A program made the position numbers and the translations under genes. The notes beneath the pieces were generated by a model. That model did not search any database and was not told where the DNA came from. It saw only the letters and a list, made by a program, of their open reading frames with translations. A DNA stretch of 64,000 nt from Gleimia hominis (GTDB lineage: Bacteria; Actinomycetota; Actinomycetes; Actinomycetales; Actinomycetaceae), in the NCBI RefSeq assembly GCF_002871945.2, contig NZ_CP126963.1:62001-126000 (forward strand), in the 5' to 3' direction. This document shows positions 9,551 to 17,098 of the stretch, piece after piece; positions within the stretch are counted from its first letter, which is position 1; every line of letters begins with the position of its first letter.

Positions 9551-10554
9551 GTGATATCCCTGTAGCGAGCCCATTAGAAGAGCGGATCAACGCGGACCTG
9601 GCGCGCGTGGAAGAACTGTTGTCCACGAGCGTGCGCGAATCCCGAGCGTTTGTTAACGAGTTACTGTCGCACTTATCGACCGCTGGAGGTAAACGCATCC
9701 GCCCCCTCCTGACCCTACTGTGCGCACACCTAGCGGGAGCGGGGGAGGCAGCTAGCGAACAGGTGATTGCGGCGGCCACGTCCGTGGAGATGACACACCT
9801 GGCTTCGCTGTACCACGACGATGTCATGGACGCGGCCCCTCAACGACGGGGTGTCCCTGCGGCGCAAATGCAATGGGGTAACAACCGCGCAATCTTAGCC
9901 GGTGACGTCTTGTTTTCTCGGGCGTCCAAGCTGACTGCCGGTTTGGGAACCGAGGCCGTGGACTACCACGCCCGCACGTTTGAACGGTTGTGCTTAGGAC
10001 AGCTGAACGAAACGTTCGGCCCCACAGATGGGGAAGACCGAGTGGATTTTTACGTGCAGGTGCTGGCAGACAAAACGGGCTCGCTAATAAACGCGGCCGC
10101 CGTGTTCGGCGCCATGTTCGGTGGGGCCCGGCCGCAAACTGTGGAAGCTGTGGGGGAGTACGGGGAGCAAGTTGGGATTGCGTTCCAACTAGCGGACGAC
10201 GTGATTGACTTAACTTCCGATTCGGAGTTGACGGGCAAGACCCCGGGAACGGATCTGGTTGAGGGCGTCTCTACCCTTCCGGTGCTACTGCTGCATCAGG
10301 ACCGCGAGCGCGGTGAACTGGATGAGTGCGGCAAGCAGATCCTTCAGGCATTAGAGCATGAGGACCTTCGTGACCCCGCGGTTTTGAGTGGTGTCGTGGA
10401 GAAGCTTGCGAATCATGCGGCGGTGGAACGCACGCGTTCAATGGCCCGCACTTATGTAGACAAGGCAATTGATGCGTTAAGTGCGGTGGAGGAATGTGAG
10501 GCGAAGAACCTCCTAGTTGATTTTGCTCATCAGATGGTGGACCGGATTTCGTGA
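9547..10554 (+). CDS. Trans-polyprenyl diphosphate synthase (menaquinone side chain)
   Basis: A 335-residue all-alpha isoprenyl diphosphate synthase that elongates an allylic diphosphate with isopentenyl diphosphate. Both aspartate-rich motifs are intact: DDVMD at residues 91-95 and DDVID at 217-221. GGKRIRP near residue 47 is the substrate-binding block. The GTG start overlaps the nuoN stop by four bases. Coupling to nuo suggests the product is the polyprenyl tail of menaquinone, the electron acceptor of this complex I. Chain length cannot be read from the sequence. It resembles the HepT/IspB/GrcC group, so I give no symbol. Confidence 0.9.
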   Translation: MSDIPVASPLEERINADLARVEELLSTSVRESRAFVNELLSHLSTAGGKRIRPLLTLLCAHLAGAGEAASEQVIAAATSVEMTHLASLYHDDVMDAAPQRRGVPAAQMQWGNNRAILAGDVLFSRASKLTAGLGTEAVDYHARTFERLCLGQLNETFGPTDGEDRVDFYVQVLADKTGSLINAAAVFGAMFGGARPQTVEAVGEYGEQVGIAFQLADDVIDLTSDSELTGKTPGTDLVEGVSTLPVLLLHQDRERGELDECGKQILQALEHEDLRDPAVLSGVVEKLANHAAVERTRSMARTYVDKAIDALSAVEECEAKNLLVDFAHQMVDRIS

Positions 10555-10570
10555 AACCATTTTTGGAATG

Positions 10571-10609
10571 CCCGCGTGGGGTGCGCGATAGCGCCCGACG
10601 CGGGTTTTT
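10571..10609 (+). terminator. Intrinsic terminator after the nuo operon
   Basis: CCCGCGT pairs with ACGCGGG, with further GC pairing inside the stem, followed by TTTTT. It closes the nuo-polyprenyl synthase transcript 16 bases after the stop. Confidence 0.85.
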
Positions 10610-10661
10610 CGTAAACTAGATGTTGTTTTATTCTTCTGGCGTGAAGGTGTTTTGATTTAAA

Positions 10662-12092
10662 GTGACTGAGAAGAAACCACTGAACGTAGCTGTTGTAGGC
10701 GCGGGGCCAGCCGGTATCTACGCGTCTGACATCTTGTCGAAATCAGGTTTGGACGTGTCCATTGACCTGTTTGAGCGTCTCCCAGCTCCATACGGCCTGG
10801 TGCGCTACGGGGTGGCTCCAGATCACCCACGAATCAAACAGATCATCGTGGCGCTGTACAAGATTTTGCAGCGCGGGGACATTCGCCTGCTCGGCAACGT
10901 GAACATCGGTGAGGATGTGACTGTTGAGGAGCTGCACGAGCACTACGATGCCGTGATTTTCGCGACCGGCGCGGACCGGGATCACCCGCTGGACATTCCG
11001 GGTGTGGAGTTGCCGCAGGTGTATGGGGCTGCCGACTTCGTGTCTTGGTACGACGGGCACCCGGACTACCCGCGGGAGTGGCCGCTGGAGGCAAAAGAGG
11101 TAGCAGTGATCGGCGTGGGGAACGTGGCTTTGGACGTGTCCCGGATGCTTGCGAAACACGTTGAGGACCTGTTGGTGACGGAGATTCCGCAGAACGTGGC
11201 AGAGGGGTTGGCTAAGAGCCCCATCACGGACGTGCACATTTTCGGTCGGCGCGGGCCCGCGCAGGTGAAGTTCACGCCACTGGAGCTGCGGGAGTTAGGG
11301 AAGCAGCCGGACGTGGACGTTATCGTTTACGAAGAAGATTTTGATTTCGATGAGGCTTCTGAGGGTGCGATCGCCGGGTCTAATCAAACTAAGCAGGTTG
11401 TGAAGGCCCTCACGAATTATGCGATGGAAGAAGAGCATGAGGCGAGCCGGCGGATCCACATCCACATGTTCCACTCACCGAACGCGGTGCTGGCGGACGA
11501 CGATGGGAACGTGGCGGCAATCCGCACGGAACGGACCCGGCTGACGGGGGATGGTTCCGTAGAAGGCACAGGTGAGTTTGTGGAAACTCCGGTGCAAGCG
11601 GTGTACCGGGCGATCGGATATTTCTCCAGCCCGATCGAAGGAATCCCATTTGACCACGTGCGCGGCATAATCCCCAACATGGGGGGACGCGTGCTGGGAG
11701 ATGACGGTGAGCCAGTGTCTGGGATTTACGCAACCGGATGGGTGAAGCGCGGGCCGGTGGGGCTGATTGGTTCCACGAAATCTGATGCGCAAGAAACCAT
11801 CGGCCACTTGGTAGAGGATGCGCAGGCGGGCAAGCTGAAAGCCACGAGCGACAACGTTGGGCACGAAGCGATGCTTGAACTGTTGGATTCGCGTTCAATT
11901 GCGTACACCACGTGGCATGGTTGGGAACTGTTGAACGCGTACGAACAGCAACTAGGTGAGGACTACGGTGAGGTGATTGGTGACCGTGGCCCACGGGAAC
12001 GCGTGAAAGTAGTGTCGCGCAACGCGATGACTTCGATTTCGCACGGTAAGGACACCGACGGTATCGACCTGATTGGCGTGCCGGGGGAGTAG
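10662..12092 (+). CDS. fprA: Ferredoxin/flavodoxin--NADP+ reductase, FprA type
   Basis: A 476-residue flavoprotein of the adrenodoxin-reductase family (mycobacterial FprA type) that moves electrons between NADPH and ferredoxin in the cytosol. The N-terminal FAD-binding motif VVGAGPAGIYAS is at residues 11-22, followed by APYGLVRYGVAPDHP. The NADP-binding fold begins at VIGVGNVALDVSRML, and GRRGPAQVKFTPLELREL is diagnostic of the family. The GTG start at 10662 has only a weak, distant RBS (AAGGTG 13-19 bases upstream). The gene stands alone between the nuo terminator and a repeat-rich convergent spacer. Confidence 0.92.
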   Translation: MTEKKPLNVAVVGAGPAGIYASDILSKSGLDVSIDLFERLPAPYGLVRYGVAPDHPRIKQIIVALYKILQRGDIRLLGNVNIGEDVTVEELHEHYDAVIFATGADRDHPLDIPGVELPQVYGAADFVSWYDGHPDYPREWPLEAKEVAVIGVGNVALDVSRMLAKHVEDLLVTEIPQNVAEGLAKSPITDVHIFGRRGPAQVKFTPLELRELGKQPDVDVIVYEEDFDFDEASEGAIAGSNQTKQVVKALTNYAMEEEHEASRRIHIHMFHSPNAVLADDDGNVAAIRTERTRLTGDGSVEGTGEFVETPVQAVYRAIGYFSSPIEGIPFDHVRGIIPNMGGRVLGDDGEPVSGIYATGWVKRGPVGLIGSTKSDAQETIGHLVEDAQAGKLKATSDNVGHEAMLELLDSRSIAYTTWHGWELLNAYEQQLGEDYGEVIGDRGPRERVKVVSRNAMTSISHGKDTDGIDLIGVPGE

Positions 12093-12123
12093 AGGCACCA
12101 GGTTGACCGCCTGACACAGAGGT

Positions 12124-12164
12124 TTGGTCTCTTAACCCAGCCAAGAGCTTGATCTCTTAACTCA
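12124..12164. repeat. Two imperfect 25-bp direct repeats
   Basis: TTGGTCTCTTAACCCA (from 12124) recurs as TTGATCTCTTAACTCA (from 12149), a period of 25 bp, 32 bases after the fprA stop. This is the first of several short repeats in the 366-bp spacer between the convergent fprA and surface-protein genes. No gene is visible in the spacer. Confidence 0.6.
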
Positions 12165-12181
12165 ATCACCAAGCCTGGCGG

Positions 12182-12221
12182 TCTGCCGTGCCTGATCATT
12201 TTCTGCCGTGCCTTACCATTT
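12182..12221. repeat. 20-bp tandem direct repeat (two copies, 18/20 identical)
   Basis: The unit TCTGCCGTGCCTgAtCATTT is repeated head-to-tail, with only two differences in the second copy. It lies in the spacer between convergent genes. Confidence 0.8.
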
Positions 12222-12246
12222 AGAAGGCACACGTCTTGTTATAGCA

Positions 12247-12286
12247 AAGTGTCGGCTACACGGTTTATAGTGCGTAGCCGACACTT
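12247..12286. repeat. 13-bp inverted repeat, possible bidirectional terminator or protein site
   Basis: AAGTGTCGGCTAC (12247-12259) is perfectly mirrored by GTAGCCGACACTT (12274-12286) around a 14-base spacer. It lies between convergent genes. There is no long T-run on either side (only TTT on the minus-strand side), so it is at best a weak terminator. It could instead be a protein-binding site. Confidence 0.6.
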
Positions 12287-12400
12287 AGTGTATGTAGCGG
12301 GCGCAGCAAGGGGCGTTCGAGGCAGCGAGCGTTTTTGTCTGAACCGCTTGGCTCCGCCGCGGCAGTCGGTTTGACGCGGCCAGCTATGCGTTTGAAGCAG

Positions 12401-12464
12401 CTAGATTCCAGACCGTTAGATTTACGCCGCTAGATTCTAGCGCTGCTAGATCAAGCTACTAGAT
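12401..12464. repeat. Five (C/T)TAGAT elements at about 15-bp spacing
   Basis: CTAGAT or TTAGAT starts at 12401, 12416, 12430, 12446 and 12459, so a degenerate 13-16-bp unit is repeated five times. The last copy contains the stop codon of the minus-strand surface-protein gene. Confidence 0.6.
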
Positions 12465-15335
12465 CTTGGTGCCGAAGGCCCGGCCGATGAGGAAAGTGCC
12501 TGCCAGTGCCATCGCTGCACCGAGGCCGTAGAGGCTGCGAATGAGCCACGTGTGGCCCGGCGAGGCAGCGGTATTTGCCGAAGCGGGTCGGGCCGCTGGG
12601 TTCTGCCCGGCCGCGGATTCCCCGGGGGTACCCAGTTCTAATGGCGCGTCGTCTGCGGCCGGTTCACCTTCCGTAGCATCCGCAGCTTTCGGCGCGCCCG
12701 GTGCTTCTGGCGCGGAAGCTGCGTTTCCAGTCTCCTGGCCAGCCGCGGGGCCTGAGGAGCCCGAAGGTCCACCGGCAGCAGAGGGCGATCCGCTAGCTGC
12801 GGCGCCCGCACCTGGCCCAGATCCAGCGTGGCTTCCGGTGTCCTCACCCGGTTTGGAGCCAGCGTGGCCTCCCGTGTTACCACCTGCGTTATTACCTGAG
12901 GGCGTGCCTTTGCCGGGGCGGCTCGGTTGGGATCCACCGGAGCCGTTCCCACCTCCTTGGACACTGCCGGTTGCGAGGCAATTTGCGGACGGACGCGTTT
13001 GCGTGCCCACCAGGAAGCACACGGATTCGCCCGGCGCCTCAACGGTATTGCCGCGAGTGGTCGTGCCTTTTGCCTGTAGCTCGAGGATGTACTCACCGGG
13101 TTTTGTGAACACCCAGTTCACGTGCTTGTGAGTAGGGGATGAGCCATCGACCACCCCGGGCTTATCCGCTGACGCGATGTGTTCCACACCGCTGTTGAAC
13201 CCCGCGGGAATCTCGAATGCCCACCACTTGCCGCCCTCAGGAATAGAACGGGATTTAAGCGTTAACTGAACGCCCTTGGGGAAATCTTGGTAATTCACGC
13301 GTTCGGTAGAAAAACCGGGCCACACTTTGGATCGCTCCTGGGTTTGCCCCAGGGCATACAGCTGCGTGCCAGTTGGGCCCAGGAAGTCGAAAGCACTGCC
13401 TGCGAATATCCGGCCGGAACGTTTGACTCGCGTATTGTCTTTAACCCGCAAGGCGACGGCACTTGGTTTGCGCAGCACCGCCTGATTAGCGTGGGTGCGC
13501 GAATCGTCTCCGACTGCGATACCTAAGTGCTGCGCGGACGGGTTGTACACTGCGATGTCGACGTGACCGGTCGCGATTTCAACGGGGGTACTTTCGAGTT
13601 TGCTGCTTGTTGCCGGGGGTTTTTCTGACCCCCCGGAGCCGCCGGGTTTGGTGGGCGGATTCGACGACGGGGGCGTGTTGGGATCGCCTGAGGAAGGCGG
13701 TGTGTCGGGATCGCCTGAGGAAGGCGGTACCTCGGGATCCCCAGAAGGAGAAGGTGGGGTGGGCGCGAAGTCGGCGGCTGCGTCCATGGGTTCCAGTGAG
13801 TCCGTGGTACGTGCCTGGAACGCAGCCTGCGGCATCTGAACTTCGGTGCGCATGCCGCGCTTCAAGTCGGGCTGCTCCGGCTCTGTGTTCGTAACCCCCA
13901 GGTTGGTGCGCGTGGTGGGGATTATCTGCAGTTTCAAAAAGTACTTACCGTTGTCACAACCGTCCCACGTGACTACTTGGTCGCGGTGCCCAGGGGTGGA
14001 CATGAAGTCGATGGGGCAGGATTCGTACTTCTCATCTGCCGACTCGTATAGTCCCCCGACCACGCGGGCGGACACGCGTGGATCTGCGAGGTTCGTGTGA
14101 ATCACCCCGGAACCGTCGCCCGCTCCACTGGGTTTCAGTTCGATCGTCATTTTCCCCGAAGTTGCGGCGATATCCGCGGTGTCGTAGGTTTGCGCGCCGC
14201 GTTTCGGCTTTGGAAACGTGCCCGCATCAGTGGTTTCGCCCGTACCTGGTTTCCCCGCGTATTTGACGGGCGCGGTGACGAACCGGTCGCCGTTGTTGCC
14301 GCTACTATTTGGAATGTACACGGCCTGCAGATCAGATTCGGTTGAGCCCAGCACTTCACTGAACTGCCCGGTCCCGGCTTTCACGGGTACTTCTGCAAGA
14401 AAATACCCGTCTAGGTAGAACACCACGGTCCCTTGGTCGCTGTCGTTTCCAGTTTCAAATTTCATGAGGGTCTCTTGGTCCTCACCGGATTTTTCTGGGT
14501 CGGGGCGTGGGGACAGCGAGAATCGGTAGGCACGCGCCTGCCCAGTTTGTTGAGACGCGTTGAATGCGGTGGCGACATCGCCTAACCCGTCTTTGGATGG
14601 CTGGGTACCCCCGGCTTGCCACCGCAGCATCTGGGGTTTGGAGGCGATGAACCGGCCTTTTTTGTCGCGCGCCGTGACCCGGTAGGTTAGTTCGTACGAG
14701 CCGGGTTTAGTGAAGGTCGTGATGTTGTGCGTGTGCTGCCCGGGCGTAATCCACGCTTGGTTGAGGCCTTTTACGTGTGAGGACAGCATGTGGGTCAGTG
14801 GCCAGCCTTGCGCCCAGGTGAATAGGTCCACGTCTCCCGGCCCAGTAAATCCAACGAGTTCGAGGTTAAATGAGGAGTCACGCATCCCCTCAACGGGAAT
14901 ATTGGCGTCCGCCCCGAAACCGGAGAAGATAGGCGAGTTTTGCGGGCCGGCCACTTTCGGAGCAGCGTACAGGATTTGGCCGGGGGAGCCGATTGACGCG
15001 AACTGGGGGTCGGAGGGGATTTGGAACATGTGCAGAGGCGTTTCTCCGAAGGCGTCCCAGCCGTGTCCGACGTAGTTCACGGTTTCTTCGAGGCGGGGGA
15101 GGGCCCCTTTGAACTCGGAGTGCAACGCGAAGTTCTTTCCTTCCCAGAAAACCTTCGGGGAGTCCACGTGTGCGGACGTGGCAACTTGGCGGTCGTCTGC
15201 GGGGCCAGCCCAGGCGGTGACGCCCGACGGGACGGCGGCGGCAAGTGCGGCGCACAGCAAGGTTGCGATGCTCAGCGCCAACGAGCGGGGTAGTGCTCGC
15301 GGTGAAAAGTGGTTTTCAAAGTTGTTGTTCAGCAT
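12459..15335 (-). CDS. Surface-anchored repeat protein of the anchored-repeat ABC transporter (third, largest)
   Basis: A 958-residue exported protein, last gene of the minus-strand transporter operon, 9 bases after the permease gene. There is a signal peptide at residues 1 to about 43 (hydrophobic LALSIATLLCAALAAAV). The first actinobacterial surface-anchored domain spans residues 50-230, with the HxH-FT-PG-Y motif HTHNITTFTKPGSYELTYRV at 201-220. A middle region with two cysteines (SCPIDF, DGCDNG) follows, then a Pro/Gly/Ser tandem-repeat linker, then a second anchored domain ending in THKHVNWVFTKPGEY. Last come a long Gly/Ser/Pro/Ala-rich stalk and a C-terminal hydrophobic helix with a short basic tail. 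No LPxTG-like sorting motif is visible, so anchoring is by the membrane helix. It fits the 'ABC transporter-associated repeat protein / choice-of-anchor M' class as I recall it. The ligand is unknown. Confidence 0.85.
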   Translation of the reverse strand: MLNNNFENHFSPRALPRSLALSIATLLCAALAAAVPSGVTAWAGPADDRQVATSAHVDSPKVFWEGKNFALHSEFKGALPRLEETVNYVGHGWDAFGETPLHMFQIPSDPQFASIGSPGQILYAAPKVAGPQNSPIFSGFGADANIPVEGMRDSSFNLELVGFTGPGDVDLFTWAQGWPLTHMLSSHVKGLNQAWITPGQHTHNITTFTKPGSYELTYRVTARDKKGRFIASKPQMLRWQAGGTQPSKDGLGDVATAFNASQQTGQARAYRFSLSPRPDPEKSGEDQETLMKFETGNDSDQGTVVFYLDGYFLAEVPVKAGTGQFSEVLGSTESDLQAVYIPNSSGNNGDRFVTAPVKYAGKPGTGETTDAGTFPKPKRGAQTYDTADIAATSGKMTIELKPSGAGDGSGVIHTNLADPRVSARVVGGLYESADEKYESCPIDFMSTPGHRDQVVTWDGCDNGKYFLKLQIIPTTRTNLGVTNTEPEQPDLKRGMRTEVQMPQAAFQARTTDSLEPMDAAADFAPTPPSPSGDPEVPPSSGDPDTPPSSGDPNTPPSSNPPTKPGGSGGSEKPPATSSKLESTPVEIATGHVDIAVYNPSAQHLGIAVGDDSRTHANQAVLRKPSAVALRVKDNTRVKRSGRIFAGSAFDFLGPTGTQLYALGQTQERSKVWPGFSTERVNYQDFPKGVQLTLKSRSIPEGGKWWAFEIPAGFNSGVEHIASADKPGVVDGSSPTHKHVNWVFTKPGEYILELQAKGTTTRGNTVEAPGESVCFLVGTQTRPSANCLATGSVQGGGNGSGGSQPSRPGKGTPSGNNAGGNTGGHAGSKPGEDTGSHAGSGPGAGAAASGSPSAAGGPSGSSGPAAGQETGNAASAPEAPGAPKAADATEGEPAADDAPLELGTPGESAAGQNPAARPASANTAASPGHTWLIRSLYGLGAAMALAGTFLIGRAFGTKI
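13681..13761 (-). repeat. 27-bp tandem repeats encoding SGDPxxPPS in the surface protein
   Basis: Three consecutive 27-bp units encode nine-residue steps of the type SGDP(N/D/E)(T/V)PPS. The first two are almost identical at DNA level and the third is diverged. They form a flexible linker between globular domains and are a likely site of length variation between strains. Confidence 0.85.
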
Positions 15336-15344
15336 GTTTTCTTC

Positions 15345-16319
15345 CTAGCAGCGTGCAGTTTCGCGTGCGGGTACGTTCGTTTCTTCACGTGCGGGCACCT
15401 TCGCTTGTTCACGTGCGGTTGTGCGTGCGGGCAGGTTCGTTTCTTCGCTCGAGGGGATAGCGCGGTTGGGTTGGAACCGCGCAGTTAGAAGACCTCGGCG
15501 CGGGGCGAGTAGGAACAGGACTATGAAGATGAGGGTGAGGACACAAACGATTGAGGCGCCGGTGGGGATGTCGAGGGCCCAAGAGAAGTACAGGCCGAAG
15601 AACGAGCCGGCCCCACCGAGTGTGGCGGCGAGCGCCATCATGGGCACCATGCGGTCCGTCAGCATCCGCGCTGCTGCCGGAGGGGCAACCAGTAGAGCTA
15701 AGACCAGGACGTTACCGATGGTGCGCACGGATATGACTACCGCGCCGGCCACGCAGGTGTACAGGAGGATGTCGAGGAGCATGACGGGCAGTCCCATTGC
15801 GCGGGCCATTTCGCGATCCAACGCAACCATCGTCAGGTGCTTGTGCCACACCATTAGGGGGGTGAGCACGAGCATGCCTATCCCCGCGGTCACGGCGATA
15901 TCCCAGTTGGTTACGCCCGTGATTGATCCAAACAGGAACGAGGATAGGGAAGCGGAGTACGCCTGTGAAGTGGAGATGACAATCACCCCCACTGCGAACG
16001 CACCAGCGAAAAGGATACCGATCAGCGCGTCTTCTTTGATCCGCCGATGCTGAGACAGGACGGCGACGAGGACGGCGACGCTCACCCCGGCGATCGCCCC
16101 TCCGGCTACTAGGGACCCGCCCAGTACGAAAGCGATGGCGATTCCGGGAAAAACGGCGTGCGCAACTGCGTCCCCGATAAATGCCATGCCGCGCAGCACC
16201 ACGTGGGTTCCGACGATGCCGCACAGCGTGGCCGCCAAAACCGCGATTATCAGGGCTTTTGGGAGGAATGACAAAACGGGGTTCGTCATGTCGAGTAGAA
16301 AATCGAAGAAGGAAATCAC
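15345..16319 (-). CDS. Anchored-repeat-type ABC transporter, permease subunit
   Basis: A 324-residue polytopic inner-membrane protein of the ABC-3 (ZnuB/MntB-like) family that forms the import channel for a metal or metal chelate. About eight to nine hydrophobic helices are visible. Family blocks include GMAFIGDAVAHAVFPGIAIAF and SVRTIGNVLVLALLVAPPAAA. I placed the start at the GTG at 16319, whose GTGA overlaps the ATPase stop; a longer frame upstream reads back into the ATPase gene. The C-terminal tail after the last helix consists of short repeats (PARETxxRE-like). It probably matches the TIGRFAM 'anchored repeat-type ABC transporter, permease' family, cited from memory. Confidence 0.88.
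   Translation of the reverse strand: MISFFDFLLDMTNPVLSFLPKALIIAVLAATLCGIVGTHVVLRGMAFIGDAVAHAVFPGIAIAFVLGGSLVAGGAIAGVSVAVLVAVLSQHRRIKEDALIGILFAGAFAVGVIVISTSQAYSASLSSFLFGSITGVTNWDIAVTAGIGMLVLTPLMVWHKHLTMVALDREMARAMGLPVMLLDILLYTCVAGAVVISVRTIGNVLVLALLVAPPAAARMLTDRMVPMMALAATLGGAGSFFGLYFSWALDIPTGASIVCVLTLIFIVLFLLAPRRGLLTARFQPNRAIPSSEETNLPARTTAREQAKVPAREETNVPARETARC
15364..15447 (-). repeat. 24-bp degenerate repeats at the permease C-terminus
   Basis: Near-identical 24-bp units begin at 15364, 15388 and 15424 (plus-strand reading CGTGCGGGtacgTTCGtTTcTTC), with a partial copy between. They encode the hydrophilic tail REETNVPARE-type repeats after the last membrane helix. Confidence 0.75.
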
Positions 16320-17098
16320 GACGCCACCTCCACGGCATGTGCAAGCTGTTCGCGCCGAGAGATTACGGCGTGCACGGTTGCGATTAATGGGGAGGACGCG
16401 CGCACCCCGAACGCGTCGACCCACACCTGCGGGTCGGCGAGGCCCCGCGGATGCCCCTGTGCGTGCACCGTGCGGTTGAGGAGGATCACGCGGTCCGCGG
16501 TGTCTAGGGCCTGCCCGATGTCATGGGTGGACATGAGCGTGGTTTTCCCGCTTTCTGTGAGGCGTTGCAGCAGGTCTGTGAGCGTGTCGATTGTGGGTTG
16601 GTCCAGTCCGGTGAACGGTTCGTCGAGGATGAGCACGTCCGGGTCTGTGACCAGTGCGCGCGCCAGGAGTACGCGTTGACGCTGCCCGCCGGACAGTTCC
16701 CCAACTTGGCGTTGACTCATGCTGGTCATGCCCACGAGGTCCAGGGCTCGCTCTACCCGTTCTATGTCGCCCGCGGAGGTTAGGTGCAGTAGCTTTTGGG
16801 TGGGAAGCAGACCAAGTTGCACTACTTGGGCGACGCTCACGGGGAAGTCCCAGGCGAATGCTCGGGTTTGGGGGACGTATCCGACGCGGCCGTGTACTTG
16901 CGCGCTACCAGTGGTTTTCACGAGCCCCAGCAGAGCCCGGATGAGCGTGGTTTTCCCCGCTCCGTTTGGACCAATGAGGGCCGCGAACTCACCGGTGTGC
17001 ACGGTTGTGTTCACGTTCTGCAACACGGCTCTCCCACCTAGGCGCACCTGGAGCGCTTCCACGTTTATGGCCGCGCGCTGATCATTTAAGCTCGTCAC
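16316..17098 (-). CDS. Anchored-repeat-type ABC transporter, ATP-binding subunit
   Basis: A 260-residue cytoplasmic ATPase that powers the importer. Walker A GPNGAGKTT is at residues 43-51, the signature LSGGQRQR at 135-142, and Walker B with its catalytic glutamate (DVLILDE) at 154-160, followed by the D-loop GLDQPT and the switch histidine in STHDIGQ. All are intact. It groups with ZnuC/MntB-type metal ATPases. The GTG start overlaps the stop of the upstream surface-protein gene (GTGA), and its own stop overlaps the permease GTG. Confidence 0.93.
   Translation of the reverse strand: MTSLNDQRAAINVEALQVRLGGRAVLQNVNTTVHTGEFAALIGPNGAGKTTLIRALLGLVKTTGSAQVHGRVGYVPQTRAFAWDFPVSVAQVVQLGLLPTQKLLHLTSAGDIERVERALDLVGMTSMSQRQVGELSGGQRQRVLLARALVTDPDVLILDEPFTGLDQPTIDTLTDLLQRLTESGKTTLMSTHDIGQALDTADRVILLNRTVHAQGHPRGLADPQVWVDAFGVRASSPLIATVHAVISRREQLAHAVEVAS

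Noticed and set aside
12541..13131. Plus-strand 196-codon frame opposite the largest surface protein
   Set aside because: It is a Pro/Gly/Ala-rich mirror of the low-complexity stalk on the minus strand, and the minus-strand gene has signal peptide, domains and operon context.
13681..13761. CRISPR-like direct repeats
   Set aside because: The units are contiguous, in frame, without spacers, and encode a protein linker. No cas genes are present, and no CRISPR array is seen anywhere in the window.
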